A stretch of DNA of 64,000 nt from Rhizobium sp. CCGE531 (GCF_003627795.1 NZ_CP032684.1:473001-537000); one strand, 5' to 3'; positions 1-9,113 are shown, numbered from the stretch's first letter. Numbers and translations: made by a program. The notes: generated from the sequence alone by a model not told the origin.

Positions 1-937
1 CCGAGGCAATGCCGATGGCGTCGCCATTGTGCTCGTTATAGGTGTTGTCGGAGAAGCAATCCTGTTCTTCTTCCGGATCGTGCAGCAGCAGGCCGAGCTT
101 CATGCGCTCGCCGGCAAGCTCGCCGTAGGAGAGCGAACCCATGCCGGTCAGGATGGCGGTGAGGCCGGCCTTCGGATCAGCTTCGAGATGCTTGGTGGCT
201 TCGCCTTCCGGCGCCCACTTTTCAGTCATGTCCTGCAGATCCGCAACGAGCAGCGTCGAGGCGGACTTCAGATATTCGGCGCGGCGGTCGCAATTGCCGT
301 GCGTGCAATTCTTCAAATCATAGTCGGTTGCGGGACGCTCGCCGGCGCCCGGTCCGGTGCCATGCAGATCCTGGCCCCATAGCAGGAATTCGATGGCGTG
401 GTAGCCGGTCGCGACATTCGCCTCGACACCGCCGGCCTTGTGCAGCGTGCCCGACAGGAATTCCGGCGTCAGATGCGAAGCGTCGACATCCTTGCCGTTG
501 ATCTTGATGGTCTTGTTGGCGATGACATTGGCGACATAGAGCGCGTTCTCGTCGCTTTCCGTGCCGTAGGAAGCGTCGACATAGTCGATCAGGCCTTCAT
601 CCAGCGGCCAGGAGTTCACCTGGCCTTCCCAGTCGTCGACGATCGGGTTGCCGAAACGATAGGCTTCCGTCTGCGCATAGGGAACGCGAGCCTTGATCCA
701 GGCCGCGCGCGCCGCCTTCAGCGTCTTGTCGCTCGGCTCGGCAAGGAGCGCGTTGATCGCCGTGTCGAGCGCCTGCGCCGTCGTCAGGGTGTCCTGATAT
801 TTGGCATGTCCTAGTTCCGTATAATGCTTGAGGACGGCAGCCGGCTCGGGAGTGGCGGCAAGGGCGGGAAGACCGGATGCGGCAGCCGTAGCAACGGCCA
901 CCGCAAGCGCGGCACCAAAATTGATCTTAAATTTCAT
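1..937 (-). CDS. Imelysin-like (peptidase M75 family) periplasmic iron-regulated protein, 3' end cut off
   Basis: Translating from ATG at 937 gives a signal peptide of about 28 residues (basic start, Ala-rich core, ending ALA) followed by an imelysin-like domain. The family motif GxHxxE is visible as GYHAIEFLLWGQD. The C-terminal part lies beyond the left edge of the window. The ribosome site GGAGAGGG sits 3-4 bases before the ATG. Imelysin-family proteins are periplasmic or outer-membrane proteins tied to iron uptake (often next to EfeO/EfeB-like genes or di-haem peroxidases); their exact role is unclear. No partner gene is visible because the operon would continue leftward. Confidence 0.85.
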   Translation of the reverse strand, partial: MKFKINFGAALAVAVATAAASGLPALAATPEPAAVLKHYTELGHAKYQDTLTTAQALDTAINALLAEPSDKTLKAARAAWIKARVPYAQTEAYRFGNPIVDDWEGQVNSWPLDEGLIDYVDASYGTESDENALYVANVIANKTIKINGKDVDASHLTPEFLSGTLHKAGGVEANVATGYHAIEFLLWGQDLHGTGPGAGERPATDYDLKNCTHGNCDRRAEYLKSASTLLVADLQDMTEKWAPEGEATKHLEADPKAGLTAILTGMGSLSYGELAGERMKLGLLLHDPEEEQDCFSDNTYNEHNGDAIGIAS

Positions 938-1135
938 GTTCCCTCTCCTGATGACGGCGGGGCACCGTCGAAAACTTGGCGTTTTGTGTCATGTATGAAA
1001 AATAAACTTGTGTCAAACACTCTAGTTTAGAATGATTTTAACGCCGAATCTTATGGGCATCGGCCTTGCAAGCGGGTGGATTATTGAAAAAAGAGGCATC
1101 CGCCTGCCATCTGTCACGGGCAGATGGATTGAGCC

Positions 1136-2425
1136 TCATCCCTTCCGCTTCAGCCGGCAGAAGAAGAAGCCGTCCGTATCGGTGGAGGCGGGCGTCAGCG
1201 TGATGGTCCGGCCATCCGAGGATAGCGGCCGCGGGATCTCCTTGCCGAATAGCTTTTCCCAGGAACTCAGGGCTTCGACCACCTCGAAATCCGGATTGAG
1301 GTTGGCAAAGCGGTTGACCTGCGCCTCGTTCTCTTCCGGCAGGACCGAACAGGTGACGTAAAGGAGCGCTCCGCCGGGGCGGACGAATTCGCTGGCCTGG
1401 GTCAGAGCTTCCTGCTGCTGGCTGGTGCGCTCGTCGAGATTCTTCTGCGTCAGCCGCCACTTCGTATCGGGACGGCGCCGCCAGGTGCCGGTACCGGTGC
1501 AGGGCGCATCGACGAGAACCTTGTCGAACTTGCCGTGCAGGGTAAGCAGTGCGTTGCGCTCGTCATGGACCTGGACATTGCGGGTTCCGGCGCGCTTCAG
1601 CCGCTCGATGATCGGCGCCAGCCGCCGACGATCGGTATCATAGGCGTGGACCTGGCCCTTATTGTGCATCGCCGCCGACATGGCCAGCGTCTTGCCGCCG
1701 CCGCCGGCGCAATAGTCCAGCACCTGATCGCCTTCCTCGGGCAGGACGAGATCGGCAACGATCTGCGAACCCTCGTCCTGCACCTCGAACCAACCCTTCT
1801 GGAAGGAAAGCTCGGCGGTAACGTTCGGCAGGCGCGATGCGCCTTCACCGGCGGGAATGCGGATGCCGAAACGGGCGATCTTCGATGCTTGCGCGCCTGC
1901 GCGTTCCAGCGCCTTCACGACCTTGGCGCGGTCCGCCTTCAGGGCGTTGGCGCGAAGGTCGAGCGTGGGGCGTTCGGAGAGAGCCCTTGCTTCGGAAAGC
2001 CAGTCATCGCCGAATGCGTGCTGGAAGGATGCCTCGACCCATTCGGGAATATCGCCCTGGATATGATGGGGTGCGTCTTCGAGCCTGCGGGTGGCAAAGG
2101 CGGAAAGTGCCTCGGCGCTCGGTGCCTCGGGGGCGAATTTATCGCCGTCGAGCTCGGCGGCCAGCGCCTCGGGCGTCAGGCCCCATTGGCGAAAGAGTAC
2201 GGCATGGGCAAGTGCCGAGGGGCTGTCGTTACCCATCAGCCAGGCATGGGAAAGCCGCATGCGCAGGGCGTCGTAGACGATGTTGCCGATCGCGGCCCTG
2301 TCGCCGGAACCGGCAAAGCGATGGGCAAGGCCCCAATCCTTCAGGGCATCGGCCACCGGTCGCTTGCGCGCTTCGATATCGGCAAGAACTTCGATGGCCC
2401 CCTGCAATCGGCCGCCCAGACGCAT
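1136..2425 (-). CDS. RsmB/NOP-family 16S rRNA (cytosine-C5) methyltransferase
   Basis: A 429-residue cytosolic protein. The N-terminal third (about 1-140) resembles the NusB-like RNA-binding region of RsmB. The C-terminal domain carries the SAM-binding stretch DYCAGGGGKTLAMSAAM (about 240-256), the catalytic motif VLVDAPCTGTGTWRR (about 304-318) and a second cysteine in YVTCSVLPEENE, which are the paired Cys residues of the m5C methyltransferase mechanism. The length suits RsmB-type enzymes. Which cytosine it modifies cannot be read from sequence. It is probably monocistronic; RlpA lies 210 bp upstream on the same strand. Confidence 0.92.
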   Translation of the reverse strand: MRLGGRLQGAIEVLADIEARKRPVADALKDWGLAHRFAGSGDRAAIGNIVYDALRMRLSHAWLMGNDSPSALAHAVLFRQWGLTPEALAAELDGDKFAPEAPSAEALSAFATRRLEDAPHHIQGDIPEWVEASFQHAFGDDWLSEARALSERPTLDLRANALKADRAKVVKALERAGAQASKIARFGIRIPAGEGASRLPNVTAELSFQKGWFEVQDEGSQIVADLVLPEEGDQVLDYCAGGGGKTLAMSAAMHNKGQVHAYDTDRRRLAPIIERLKRAGTRNVQVHDERNALLTLHGKFDKVLVDAPCTGTGTWRRRPDTKWRLTQKNLDERTSQQQEALTQASEFVRPGGALLYVTCSVLPEENEAQVNRFANLNPDFEVVEALSSWEKLFGKEIPRPLSSDGRTITLTPASTDTDGFFFCRLKRKG

Positions 2426-2636
2426 TCACACTCTCCTGCTTGCGCACCATCCCGAACTCAGCGGAGTTCACCGGGAAGCGTCACGCCCTGCCAAAATCGC
2501 AGACACCTCATCAATCCGCACGAATAATGCACATAGCGGCGGATTATTGAGACGTCCTAACCGCGTGGTAGCCGCGATTGACGGAGAGAGCAAGCGTCGT
2601 GCCGAAATGCCTGATGGTTCCGGCCAGATCGAGCGA

Positions 2637-3005
2637 TTACTTCGAGGCGACAACCTCGTAACAGACCTTGGCGGTGCCAGAGGCGACCATGCCGATATCC
2701 TGAGCGGCGGCGCGGGAGAGATCGAGAACGCGTCCGCGAATGAAAGGTCCACGGTCGTTGATGCGAACGACGACGCTACGGCCATTATGCTTGTTGATGA
2801 CCCGCAGACGCGTGCCGAAGGCGAGCGAGCGGTGGGCGGCAGTAAGGTTTCTGGAACTCATACGTTCCCCGGAAGCAGTTTTGGAGCTTCCTCCGTACCA
2901 TGAGGCGCCTCCGCATCCGTTCGAGGCTAGAGCCTCGGTCGAAAGAAGAGCAAAGGAGGCGGATATAGTTGCGGCGATTGCCAAAGAACGTGTGATTTTC
3001 TTCAA
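2637..3005 (-). CDS. RlpA-like double-psi beta-barrel septal protein
   Basis: A 122-residue exported protein. Residues 1-27 form a signal peptide ending in EALA. The rest is one RlpA double-psi beta-barrel domain with the family's signature stretches ASWYGGSSKTASGERM, LTAAHRSLAFGTRLRV and VVRINDRGPF, and the GRVLDLSRAAAQDIGM tail. RlpA proteins cleave denuded glycan strands at the septum or bind them. This short form has no SPOR domain and no obvious lipobox cysteine, so it is a soluble periplasmic version. It has a 397-bp upstream region to itself. Confidence 0.9.
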   Translation of the reverse strand: MKKITRSLAIAATISASFALLSTEALASNGCGGASWYGGSSKTASGERMSSRNLTAAHRSLAFGTRLRVINKHNGRSVVVRINDRGPFIRGRVLDLSRAAAQDIGMVASGTAKVCYEVVASK

Positions 3006-3402
3006 ACCGATTTTTCCCTCAAGCTATTGAACTTGCGCCCTGGGTAGGCGGCGGGGGCTTAAATCCGGGCAAAAGTGGCGAAAAAGTGCCATTATCAATC
3101 ACGGAATGTTACAAGCTGCAACATTTACGGATCAGGCAAATACTATGACTATTCAGTGTTTTTGTTCGGTTATGGAAAAAACCCAATAAAATCAGTTAAA
3201 AATGGAACGATTTTTCTCACGGCAGTGTCGCAATGCCAGAGATCACGAAAATTGGAAAAATAATTTTCCGGCTTTGCCATAATTGCTGCCGCATTTGTGC
3301 AATTTTAGAGGTCGTTAACCATAAATGCGGAGCAAATTGAACTAGGCCAGCCGGCTAAGTAGGAATTTTCGTGCGATTTTTCTCTGCGCGGAGAGCGGCT
3401 CT
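3006..3402. other. AT-rich intergenic region upstream of the RlpA-like gene
   Basis: About 400 bp, clearly richer in A+T than the surroundings. It contains a TTAACCAT sequence at 3315-3322, which resembles the CtrA half-site of Caulobacter and relatives, but it is about 310 bp from the gene start and stands alone. Small open frames here have no ribosome site or recognisable product. I see no convincing RNA gene. Confidence 0.4.
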
Positions 3403-4278
3403 TTAGCCGCGCCATCGTCCGGACGACCAGAGCTCGGCAAGCGACATGCGGTATTCCGGATAGCGGAAGGCGAAGCCGAGCGAACGCAGCTTCTTGTTCG
3501 AGACGCGCTTGTTCTCGCCATAGAAGGAGCGAGCCATCGGCGTCAATTCCGCGGTTTCGAAAGCCTGTTCCGGCGGCGGCTCGACACACATGAGCCGGGC
3601 GGCCTCGGCGATCACATCCTGCGGCGGTGCGGGCTCATCGTCGGTGACATTATATATGCCGCCAAGCTTGTGCTCGGACAGGAAGCGGGCGCAGGCGCCG
3701 ATATCCTCGACGCGGATACGGTTGAAGACCTGGTTCGCCTTGATGAGCCGTCGCGCCGTGCCCTTTTCCAGATTGCAGAAGGCGTTGCGGCCGGGGCCAT
3801 AGATACCGGAAAGCCTGAGCACGGCGACGGGAAGGTCGAGCCTGATGCCGACGCGCAGCCAGCCGTCTTCCGCCTCGACACGCTCGACGGAGCGATCCGC
3901 GATCGGATGCAGCGAGGTCTGTTCGCTAACCCAGGCGCCCTTGTGGTCGCCATAGACGCCGACGGTCGAGAGATAGCAGATCCATTCCAGCTTTGGCATC
4001 AGCGCCTTGAGATTGAGCTGCGCCAGCCGCAGCAGCGGATCGCCGGATTTGCCCGGCGCGATCGACTGCACCAGATGCGTCGCTGTGGTCATCGCCTCGG
4101 CCAGGGCGGGATCGAGCCTCTCGCCATCGAAGACGAAGGCCTCGATGCCTTCCTTCGTCAGCAGCTCGGCCTTGTCGGCGGAGCGGGTCGTGCCGGTGAT
4201 GCGAACGCCGGAACCGGCGAAAGCCTTGGCGATGGCCGTTCCCGAATAGCCGCAGCCGAAAATCATCACATGCATCAT
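3403..4278 (-). CDS. NAD(P)-dependent epimerase/SDR family protein (YeeZ-like)
   Basis: A 291-residue extended-SDR protein. The Rossmann nucleotide motif is close to the N-terminus (MIFGCGYSGTAIAKAF). A later YGPGRNAF stretch and the sequence YLSTVGVYGDHKGAW resemble the active-site region of sugar-nucleotide epimerase-like proteins such as E. coli YeeZ. The substrate is unknown. I chose the ATG at 4278, which overlaps the queG stop as ATGA, in preference to an in-frame ATG at 4299. The overlap implies translational coupling with queG, an arrangement often seen in rhizobia. Confidence 0.85.
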   Translation of the reverse strand: MMHVMIFGCGYSGTAIAKAFAGSGVRITGTTRSADKAELLTKEGIEAFVFDGERLDPALAEAMTTATHLVQSIAPGKSGDPLLRLAQLNLKALMPKLEWICYLSTVGVYGDHKGAWVSEQTSLHPIADRSVERVEAEDGWLRVGIRLDLPVAVLRLSGIYGPGRNAFCNLEKGTARRLIKANQVFNRIRVEDIGACARFLSEHKLGGIYNVTDDEPAPPQDVIAEAARLMCVEPPPEQAFETAELTPMARSFYGENKRVSNKKLRSLGFAFRYPEYRMSLAELWSSGRWRG

Positions 4279-5432
4279 ACCACTCCCGCCAATGTCCATT
4301 CGGCGCGAACCTCTTCGTCCGCCTCGTCATCTCTTTCTGCCGCAAATGCACGGAACTCGCCAGCCGTCATCAGCTTCGACAGCGCCCAGACGGCCATGCC
4401 GCGCACGACGGGCGAGGGGTCCGCGGCCAATTCGCGACATCTCTCTATAAAGGAGCGCTCGCTGGAATTGCCGGCCGCAATCAGCACATTGCGGATGAAG
4501 CGGTCGCGGCCGATGCGCTTGACCGGCGAACCGCTGAAGAATGTGCGGAAGGCCGCGTCGTCCAGATCAAGCAGGAAGGCGATCGACGGTTCCTTGAGAT
4601 CCTCCCGCGCGACCAGCTTCATTTCCGAGGCGGCGCTTGCGAACTTGTTCCAGGGACAGGCGGCAAGACAATCGTCGCAGCCATAGATGCGGTTGCCGAT
4701 CATCGGCCGGATCTGCGGATCGATCGGCCCTTTGTGCTCGATGGTCAGATAGGAGATGCAGAGGCGGGCATCGAGCTGGTAGGGCGCAGGGAAGGCCGCG
4801 GTCGGGCAGACGTCGAGGCAGGCCCGGCAGGAGCCGCAATGGTCGATCTCGGGCTGGTCCGGCTCGAGATCGGCCGTGGTGAACATCGAGCCGAGGAAGA
4901 GCCAGGAGCCAAAGTCACGGCTGACGAGATTGGTGTGCTTGCCCTGCCAGCCGAGGCCCGCCGCTTCCGCCAGCGGCTTTTCCATGACCGGCGCCGTATC
5001 AACGAAGACCTTGACGTCCTCCTTCGAGCGCGCGGCAAAGCGGGTGGCGATCTCCTTCAGCCGTCCCTTGATGATATCGTGATAGTCGCGGTTTCGCGCA
5101 TAGACGGAGATTGCCGCCTTGTCTTTATTCTCGAGGATACCGCGCGGATCTTCATCGGGACCATAGTTGAGGCCGAAGACGACGATGGAGCGGGTTTCGC
5201 TCCAGAGCACGCGCGGATCGCCACGCCTCTCGCGCGTCTCCTCCATCCAGCCCATGGTGCCGTGATGGCCCTTGTCGAGAAACTGGCCAAGCCGGACGGC
5301 AGCCTCGGGAATGGCGTCCGGTTTGGTGATGCGACAGAGATCGAAGCCTTGGGTGCGCGCTTCCTCCCGCAGGAAGGCGGTCAGCGTGCTTTTCCGCTTG
5401 TCAGCTTTTTCCGTTTCGCGATCATCGGGCAT
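4275..5432 (-). CDS. queG: Epoxyqueuosine reductase QueG
   Basis: A 385-residue cytosolic iron-sulfur enzyme that reduces epoxyqueuosine to queuosine at the tRNA wobble position, using cobalamin. Both ferredoxin-like cluster motifs are present: CGSCRACLDVCPTAAF (about 197-212) and CDDCLAACPWNKFA (about 252-265). The C-terminal HEAT-like stretch found in the family follows (DPSVVRGMAVWALSKL). The ribosome site GAGGG lies before the ATG at 5432. The next gene overlaps its stop codon. A glutathione S-transferase gene lies upstream on the same strand, separated by palindromic repeats. Confidence 0.97.
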   Translation of the reverse strand: MPDDRETEKADKRKSTLTAFLREEARTQGFDLCRITKPDAIPEAAVRLGQFLDKGHHGTMGWMEETRERRGDPRVLWSETRSIVVFGLNYGPDEDPRGILENKDKAAISVYARNRDYHDIIKGRLKEIATRFAARSKEDVKVFVDTAPVMEKPLAEAAGLGWQGKHTNLVSRDFGSWLFLGSMFTTADLEPDQPEIDHCGSCRACLDVCPTAAFPAPYQLDARLCISYLTIEHKGPIDPQIRPMIGNRIYGCDDCLAACPWNKFASAASEMKLVAREDLKEPSIAFLLDLDDAAFRTFFSGSPVKRIGRDRFIRNVLIAAGNSSERSFIERCRELAADPSPVVRGMAVWALSKLMTAGEFRAFAAERDDEADEEVRAEWTLAGVV

Positions 5433-5448
5433 ATTGAGCCCTCGTCAT

Positions 5449-5546
5449 AGCAATTCCAGGAAAAGTGCGTTAGCGGTTTTCCCACAGGAATTGCGTGAAA
5501 AAAGATAGAGCGCTTTCGTTGTTCGAAGAAATGCGAAAGCGCTCTA
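5449..5546. repeat. Two adjacent palindromic repeat modules between GST and queG
   Basis: The first module (about 5449-5494) begins AGCAATTCCAGGAAAAGTG and ends GGAATTGC; related copies lie at 37951-37995 and 43971-44016. The second is a perfect 13-bp inverted repeat, 5506-5518 with 5534-5546 (arms TAGAGCGCTTTCG and its complement). The outer end of the second palindrome contains the stop codon of the GST gene (5544-5546). They look like the short mosaic palindromes (RIME-like) known from rhizobia and could act as a transcription terminator or attenuator between GST and queG. Confidence 0.75.
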
Positions 5547-6236
5547 GAAATCCAGATCGGCGTAGTGCGAAACCGGAGTGACGCCGCGCACGCGCTCCGC
5601 CAGGATCGGTCGGAATGACGGGCGCGATTTCAGCCGCTGGTACCATTCCTTGGCGATCGGCGATTCCGTCCAGTCGATCTCGCCCAAATAGTCTAGCACG
5701 GAAACCGAGGCCGCGGCGGCAAGATCGGCATAGCTCAGCCGCTCGCCGGCAAGCCACTGCCGCGAGCCCGCAAGCCAGGACAGATATTTCATATGCTGGC
5801 GGATATTGCCGCGCGCCATGCGCATCACTTTGGAATCGGGCGCGCCGCCACCCTGGTCGGCGGTCATCTGCAGCTTGAACACGCGCTCGCGCGTCAGCGG
5901 GCGCGTGACGTCCTGTTCCATCTTCTGCATGAACCATTCCGTCAGCCGGCGGATTTCCGCGCGCTGGAACGGATCTTCGGCCAGAAGCCGGCGATCCCGC
6001 TTCAGCACCCCATGCGTTTCGTCGAGATATTCGGAAATCACGGTCGCGCCACAGAGCGCCCGCATGCTGTCATCGACATAGACGGGCAGGGTGCCGGCGG
6101 GATTGAGCGCCAGGAAATCGCGTCGCTTTTCCCAGGTCTGCTCCTCTATCAGTTCCGTCTGATAGCCGTATTCGGTCAGGATCAGACGAACGAACCGTGA
6201 GGAGGATGACATCGGGTGGTGATACAGCGTCGGCAT
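5544..6236 (-). CDS. Glutathione S-transferase family protein
   Basis: A 230-residue protein with an N-terminal thioredoxin-fold domain (LYHHPMSSSSRFVRLILTEYG, then NPAGTLPVYVDD, the cis-proline glutathione-binding element) and an all-helical C-terminal domain (YADLAAAASVSVLDYLGEID). It probably conjugates or reduces substrates with glutathione in the cytosol; the substrate is unknown. The run of serines at 9-12 could include the catalytic Ser of zeta- or theta-like classes. The stop codon TAG lies in a palindromic repeat. It is likely first in a unit with queG and the SDR gene. Confidence 0.9.
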   Translation of the reverse strand: MPTLYHHPMSSSSRFVRLILTEYGYQTELIEEQTWEKRRDFLALNPAGTLPVYVDDSMRALCGATVISEYLDETHGVLKRDRRLLAEDPFQRAEIRRLTEWFMQKMEQDVTRPLTRERVFKLQMTADQGGGAPDSKVMRMARGNIRQHMKYLSWLAGSRQWLAGERLSYADLAAAASVSVLDYLGEIDWTESPIAKEWYQRLKSRPSFRPILAERVRGVTPVSHYADLDF

Positions 6237-6384
6237 TGGTACTCGGGTGTTTCTGATGGATGCTACGGAGTTTTTGGGTCGCTATTCTGCGGCCTAGTCA
6301 TTTGTCATCGGTTGAAGCTATAGGATCTTGGCCTAGTTTGCACAAGCGAATCGGGCCGCCCTGCCGTTTGACAAAGGACACGAT

Positions 6385-7185
6385 ATGGCTGAACAAATTA
6401 TTATCGCGCTGGTTTTGGGCCTTGTGGAGGGGCTTACGGAGTTCATTCCGGTCTCCTCGACGGGCCATTTGATATTGCTCGGACATTTTCTCGGCTTCAA
6501 GGAAGCCGCTACTTTTGACGTTCTGATCCAGCTCGGTGCGATTCTCGCCATCCTGCTTGTCTATTTCAATCGGCTCGTCCAGATCGCCAAGGCACTGCCC
6601 GTCAGCGTCAAGGCTCGCCACTTCGTGCTGGCCGTCCTGTTCGGCTTCCTGCCGGCCGCCGTCATCGGCGCTCTTGCGCATGATTTCATCAAGACCGTGC
6701 TGTTCGATTCACCGAAGGTCATCTGTGTCTCGCTGATCCTCGGCGGCATCGTCCTGCTTGTCATCGACAGGATCGAGTTCAAGCCGAAATATACCAGCGC
6801 CTATGAATTCTCCTGGCCGATGGCAATCAAGATAGGCTTCTTCCAGTGCCTGGCCATGATCCCCGGAACCTCGCGCTCCGGTTCCACCATCGTCGGCGCG
6901 CTGCTGCTCGGCGCCGACAAGCGCTCCGCCGCGGAATTTTCCTTCTTCCTGGCCATGCCCACTATGGCGGGCGCCTTCGCGCTCGATCTCTGGAAGAGCC
7001 GTCACGATCTGAGCATGGATCAAGGACTGCTGATCGTCATCGGCTTCTTTACCGCCTTCATCTCGGCGCTGCTCGTTGTCCGGGCACTGCTCGATTTCGT
7101 CTCGCGTCGCGGCTACGCCCCCTTCGCATGGTGGCGCATCATCGTCGGCGTGCTCGGCCTGATCGGTCTTTACACGATCGGCTGA
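6385..7185 (+). CDS. uppP: Undecaprenyl-diphosphatase UppP (BacA)
   Basis: A 266-residue polytopic inner-membrane enzyme that dephosphorylates undecaprenyl pyrophosphate so the lipid carrier can be reused for peptidoglycan and polysaccharide synthesis. Both catalytic regions are clear: [21 protein letters not shown] (positions 13-33, the E/Q-rich motif and SSTGH) and [17 protein letters not shown] (about 161-177, the phosphate-binding Arg/Ser loop). Its length suits the family. An intrinsic terminator follows 35 bp after the stop. Confidence 0.97.
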   Translation: MAEQIIIALVLGLVEGLTEFIPVSSTGHLILLGHFLGFKEAATFDVLIQLGAILAILLVYFNRLVQIAKALPVSVKARHFVLAVLFGFLPAAVIGALAHDFIKTVLFDSPKVICVSLILGGIVLLVIDRIEFKPKYTSAYEFSWPMAIKIGFFQCLAMIPGTSRSGSTIVGALLLGADKRSAAEFSFFLAMPTMAGAFALDLWKSRHDLSMDQGLLIVIGFFTAFISALLVVRALLDFVSRRGYAPFAWWRIIVGVLGLIGLYTIG

Positions 7186-7220
7186 GGCGCATCGCCTGAC
7201 ATCAAGAAACCGAAGAAAGC

Positions 7221-7246
7221 AAAGGCCGGTGAGAACCGGCCTTTTT
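7221..7246 (+). terminator. Rho-independent terminator after uppP
   Basis: A perfect 10-bp stem (7221-7230 with 7235-7244) and a GAGA tetraloop, followed by a run of T at 7242-7246. The A-run at the other end means it could also stop the small minus-strand gene that ends at 7256. Confidence 0.9.
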
Positions 7247-7255
7247 CGTGCCCGA

Positions 7256-7420
7256 TCAGTTCGGGGAGGAGGTGTCGATAGAGCCCGTGGTGCAGGGATC
7301 GACGCCATAGGTCGGCGCACATTCGCCCTTTACCGAGGCGATGCTGCCGCGGGCCACGAAAGAGCCGGCGAGAATCACCAATGCCGCGCACGCAAACAAA
7401 AGCGCGATAGACTTGCCCAT
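7256..7420 (-). CDS. Conserved-looking 54-residue membrane or secreted peptide
   Basis: Translation gives MGKSIALLFACAALVILAG followed by a short tail with two cysteines (GECAPTYGVDPCTTGSI). The N-terminal 20 or so residues form one hydrophobic segment or signal peptide. The tail is probably periplasmic, and its two Cys could form a disulfide. I recall similar unnamed small proteins in rhizobia but cannot name a function. The frame ends 10 bp from the shared terminator with uppP. Convergent to uppP. Confidence 0.7.
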   Translation of the reverse strand: MGKSIALLFACAALVILAGSFVARGSIASVKGECAPTYGVDPCTTGSIDTSSPN

Positions 7421-7650
7421 CGAAAAATGCCTTTCCGCAGAAGTGTGAAGCGCGCCACGACCGGTTCATTGTCCAAGCTCGAGACGCGCGGCTGTGTTAG
7501 TCAGTGAGATGAGCAATAGCAATAAATGTTCATATTAAATTTGACGTTAATGCGACTATTTTCATACTGCGTCTTTTAGGCAACGCTAAGCTGTGAATCA
7601 GAGTGCGATTACGGCGCGCGCAGATGTCTGCGGCTGCTTTCGAGCAATGA

Positions 7651-7682
7651 AAAACGCCGCTCGGCGGAGCCGGCGGCGTTTT
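7651..7682. terminator. Hairpin terminator after the NDUFA9-like gene (bidirectional)
   Basis: A 10-bp stem, 7651-7660 paired with 7673-7682, with A-rich and T-rich flanks. On the minus strand it lies 25 bp after the stop of the NDUFA9-like gene and ends in a T run. Confidence 0.85.
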
Positions 7683-7706
7683 GTATTTCACTGAATTGCC
7701 GAATCG

Positions 7707-8687
7707 TCAGGCGGCTTTGCCGGAACCGGTGAACTGGCCCTGCGGGCGATAGCGGACGAGATAGGACGGCAGCACGGAGACGAGCAGCGTCGGCAGCAGG
7801 CCGATGCCCTTCAGCGTGCGTCCTTCCGCTTCCGCCTGCTTGGAAACGACGTTGTCGCTCTTCAGCAGCGTGACCTGATCGGAGGTGATCGGCGGGGTGA
7901 TAAGCGGCACGAGCGAAGCGACCGAGCCGATGAGCGAGGCGATGCCGAACGGAATGGAGACGAGCGACTTCTTCCGGTTGATGACCGAAAGCGTGGTCTC
8001 GAGACATTCGCGGAAGGACAGCACTTCCGGGCCGCCGAGCTCATAGGTTGTGCCCGCCTTCAGCTTGCCGTCGACACTGCGGGCAACGGCTTCGGCAATA
8101 TCCTCGACATAGACAGGCTGGAACTTCGTCTTGCCGCCGCCGATCAGCGGCAGGAAGGGCGCCGTGCGCGACATGTCGGCAAATTTGTTGAAGAAGCCGT
8201 CTTCGGGGCCGAAGACGATGGACGGCCGCAGGATTACCGCATCCGGCTTGATCGACAGGATGGCGGCTTCCGCGCGAGCCTTGGTGCGCGCATAGGCCGA
8301 AGCGGAGCTGGCGTCAGCGCCCAGGGCCGAAATATGCGTCAGCGAAGCGCCGACGCCGCGTGCGGCCTCAGCGATCGCCTTGGCGCCGAATTCCTGCACG
8401 GCATCGAAAGTGTTGCGGCCGCCTTCGGCAAGGATGCCGACACAGTTGACGACATGCTGCGCGCCTTCGACGGCACGGTCGATCGAGTTGCGGTAGCGCA
8501 CATTGGCCTGGACGATCGAAATCTGGCCGAGATTGCCGAGCGGCTGCAGGAAGCCGGCAAGATCGGGACGGCGCACGGCAACGCGGATGCGATAGCCACG
8601 CTTGGCGAGCGCACGCACGACATGCCGCCCGATGAAGCCTGATCCTCCGAACACGGTAACGAGCGGCGGGAGGTTGGACAGGGTCAT
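7707..8687 (-). CDS. Complex I NDUFA9-family NAD(P)-binding protein
   Basis: A 326-residue atypical SDR. The N-terminal Rossmann motif is VTVFGGSGFIGRHVVRALAKRGYRIRVAVRR, followed by NCVGILAEGG and ILRPSIVFGPEDGFFNKFA, which match the mitochondrial complex I accessory subunit NDUFA9 and its alphaproteobacterial counterparts. The C-terminus (about 265-290) has a hydrophobic stretch that may touch the membrane. It probably supports NADH dehydrogenase assembly or binds NADPH structurally. The ribosome site GAGGAG precedes the ATG. Last gene of the pmtA-to-NDUFA9 run. Confidence 0.88.
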   Translation of the reverse strand: MTLSNLPPLVTVFGGSGFIGRHVVRALAKRGYRIRVAVRRPDLAGFLQPLGNLGQISIVQANVRYRNSIDRAVEGAQHVVNCVGILAEGGRNTFDAVQEFGAKAIAEAARGVGASLTHISALGADASSASAYARTKARAEAAILSIKPDAVILRPSIVFGPEDGFFNKFADMSRTAPFLPLIGGGKTKFQPVYVEDIAEAVARSVDGKLKAGTTYELGGPEVLSFRECLETTLSVINRKKSLVSIPFGIASLIGSVASLVPLITPPITSDQVTLLKSDNVVSKQAEAEGRTLKGIGLLPTLLVSVLPSYLVRYRPQGQFTGSGKAA

Positions 8688-8798
8688 GGCAGGCTCCTCG
8701 AAAGGCTTTGATTGGGCTGATCTGGTTTCGTCTTAGCCGATCCGGGCGCCGAGGTGAAGTGCTATCGCGCTGCATCGCAGCGTCGCGTTTCAAAGGGT

Positions 8799-9086
8799 TT
8801 AAACCCCTTCGACGACGACCATTTCCGCATCCGCCACCTGCTGCCGGATTTTGGCGGCGATCTGGTATTCCGGCGAATTGTAGCAATCGACGGCATGCTG
8901 CAGCGACGGAAACTCGATGACGACGTTCCGGCCGCGCGCCTGTCCCTCAAGCGGCGTGAATGCACCGCCGCGCGCAAGGAAATTCGCGCCGTATTTCTCG
9001 AAGGCCGGTTTGGCGGCGGCAACGTAATCCTTGTAGCGCTCCAGGTCGCGGACATCCACGCGCGCGATCCAATATCCCTTTGCCAT
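8799..9086 (-). CDS. DUF1330 domain protein
   Basis: A 95-residue single-domain protein of the dimeric alpha/beta-barrel (ferredoxin-like) fold. Typical DUF1330 features are the start MAKGYWIARVDVRD, FEKYGANFLARGG, and the closing segment with FPSLQHAVDCYNSPEYQ. The family has no firm function; members resemble small monooxygenase- or EthD-like folds. The ribosome site GGGAGGAAAAC precedes the ATG. It follows pyrF by 27 bp and is probably co-transcribed. Confidence 0.9.
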   Translation of the reverse strand: MAKGYWIARVDVRDLERYKDYVAAAKPAFEKYGANFLARGGAFTPLEGQARGRNVVIEFPSLQHAVDCYNSPEYQIAAKIRQQVADAEMVVVEGV

Positions 9087-9113
9087 GTTTTCCTCCCTGC
9101 GTATTCTGGTGGT

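Noticed and set aside
3075..3263. 62-codon plus-strand frame in the AT-rich gap
   Set aside because: No ribosome site, no recognisable domain; the region looks non-coding.
3315..3322. TTAACCAT as a CtrA site
   Set aside because: A single half-site about 310 bp from the nearest gene start is too weak to support regulation.
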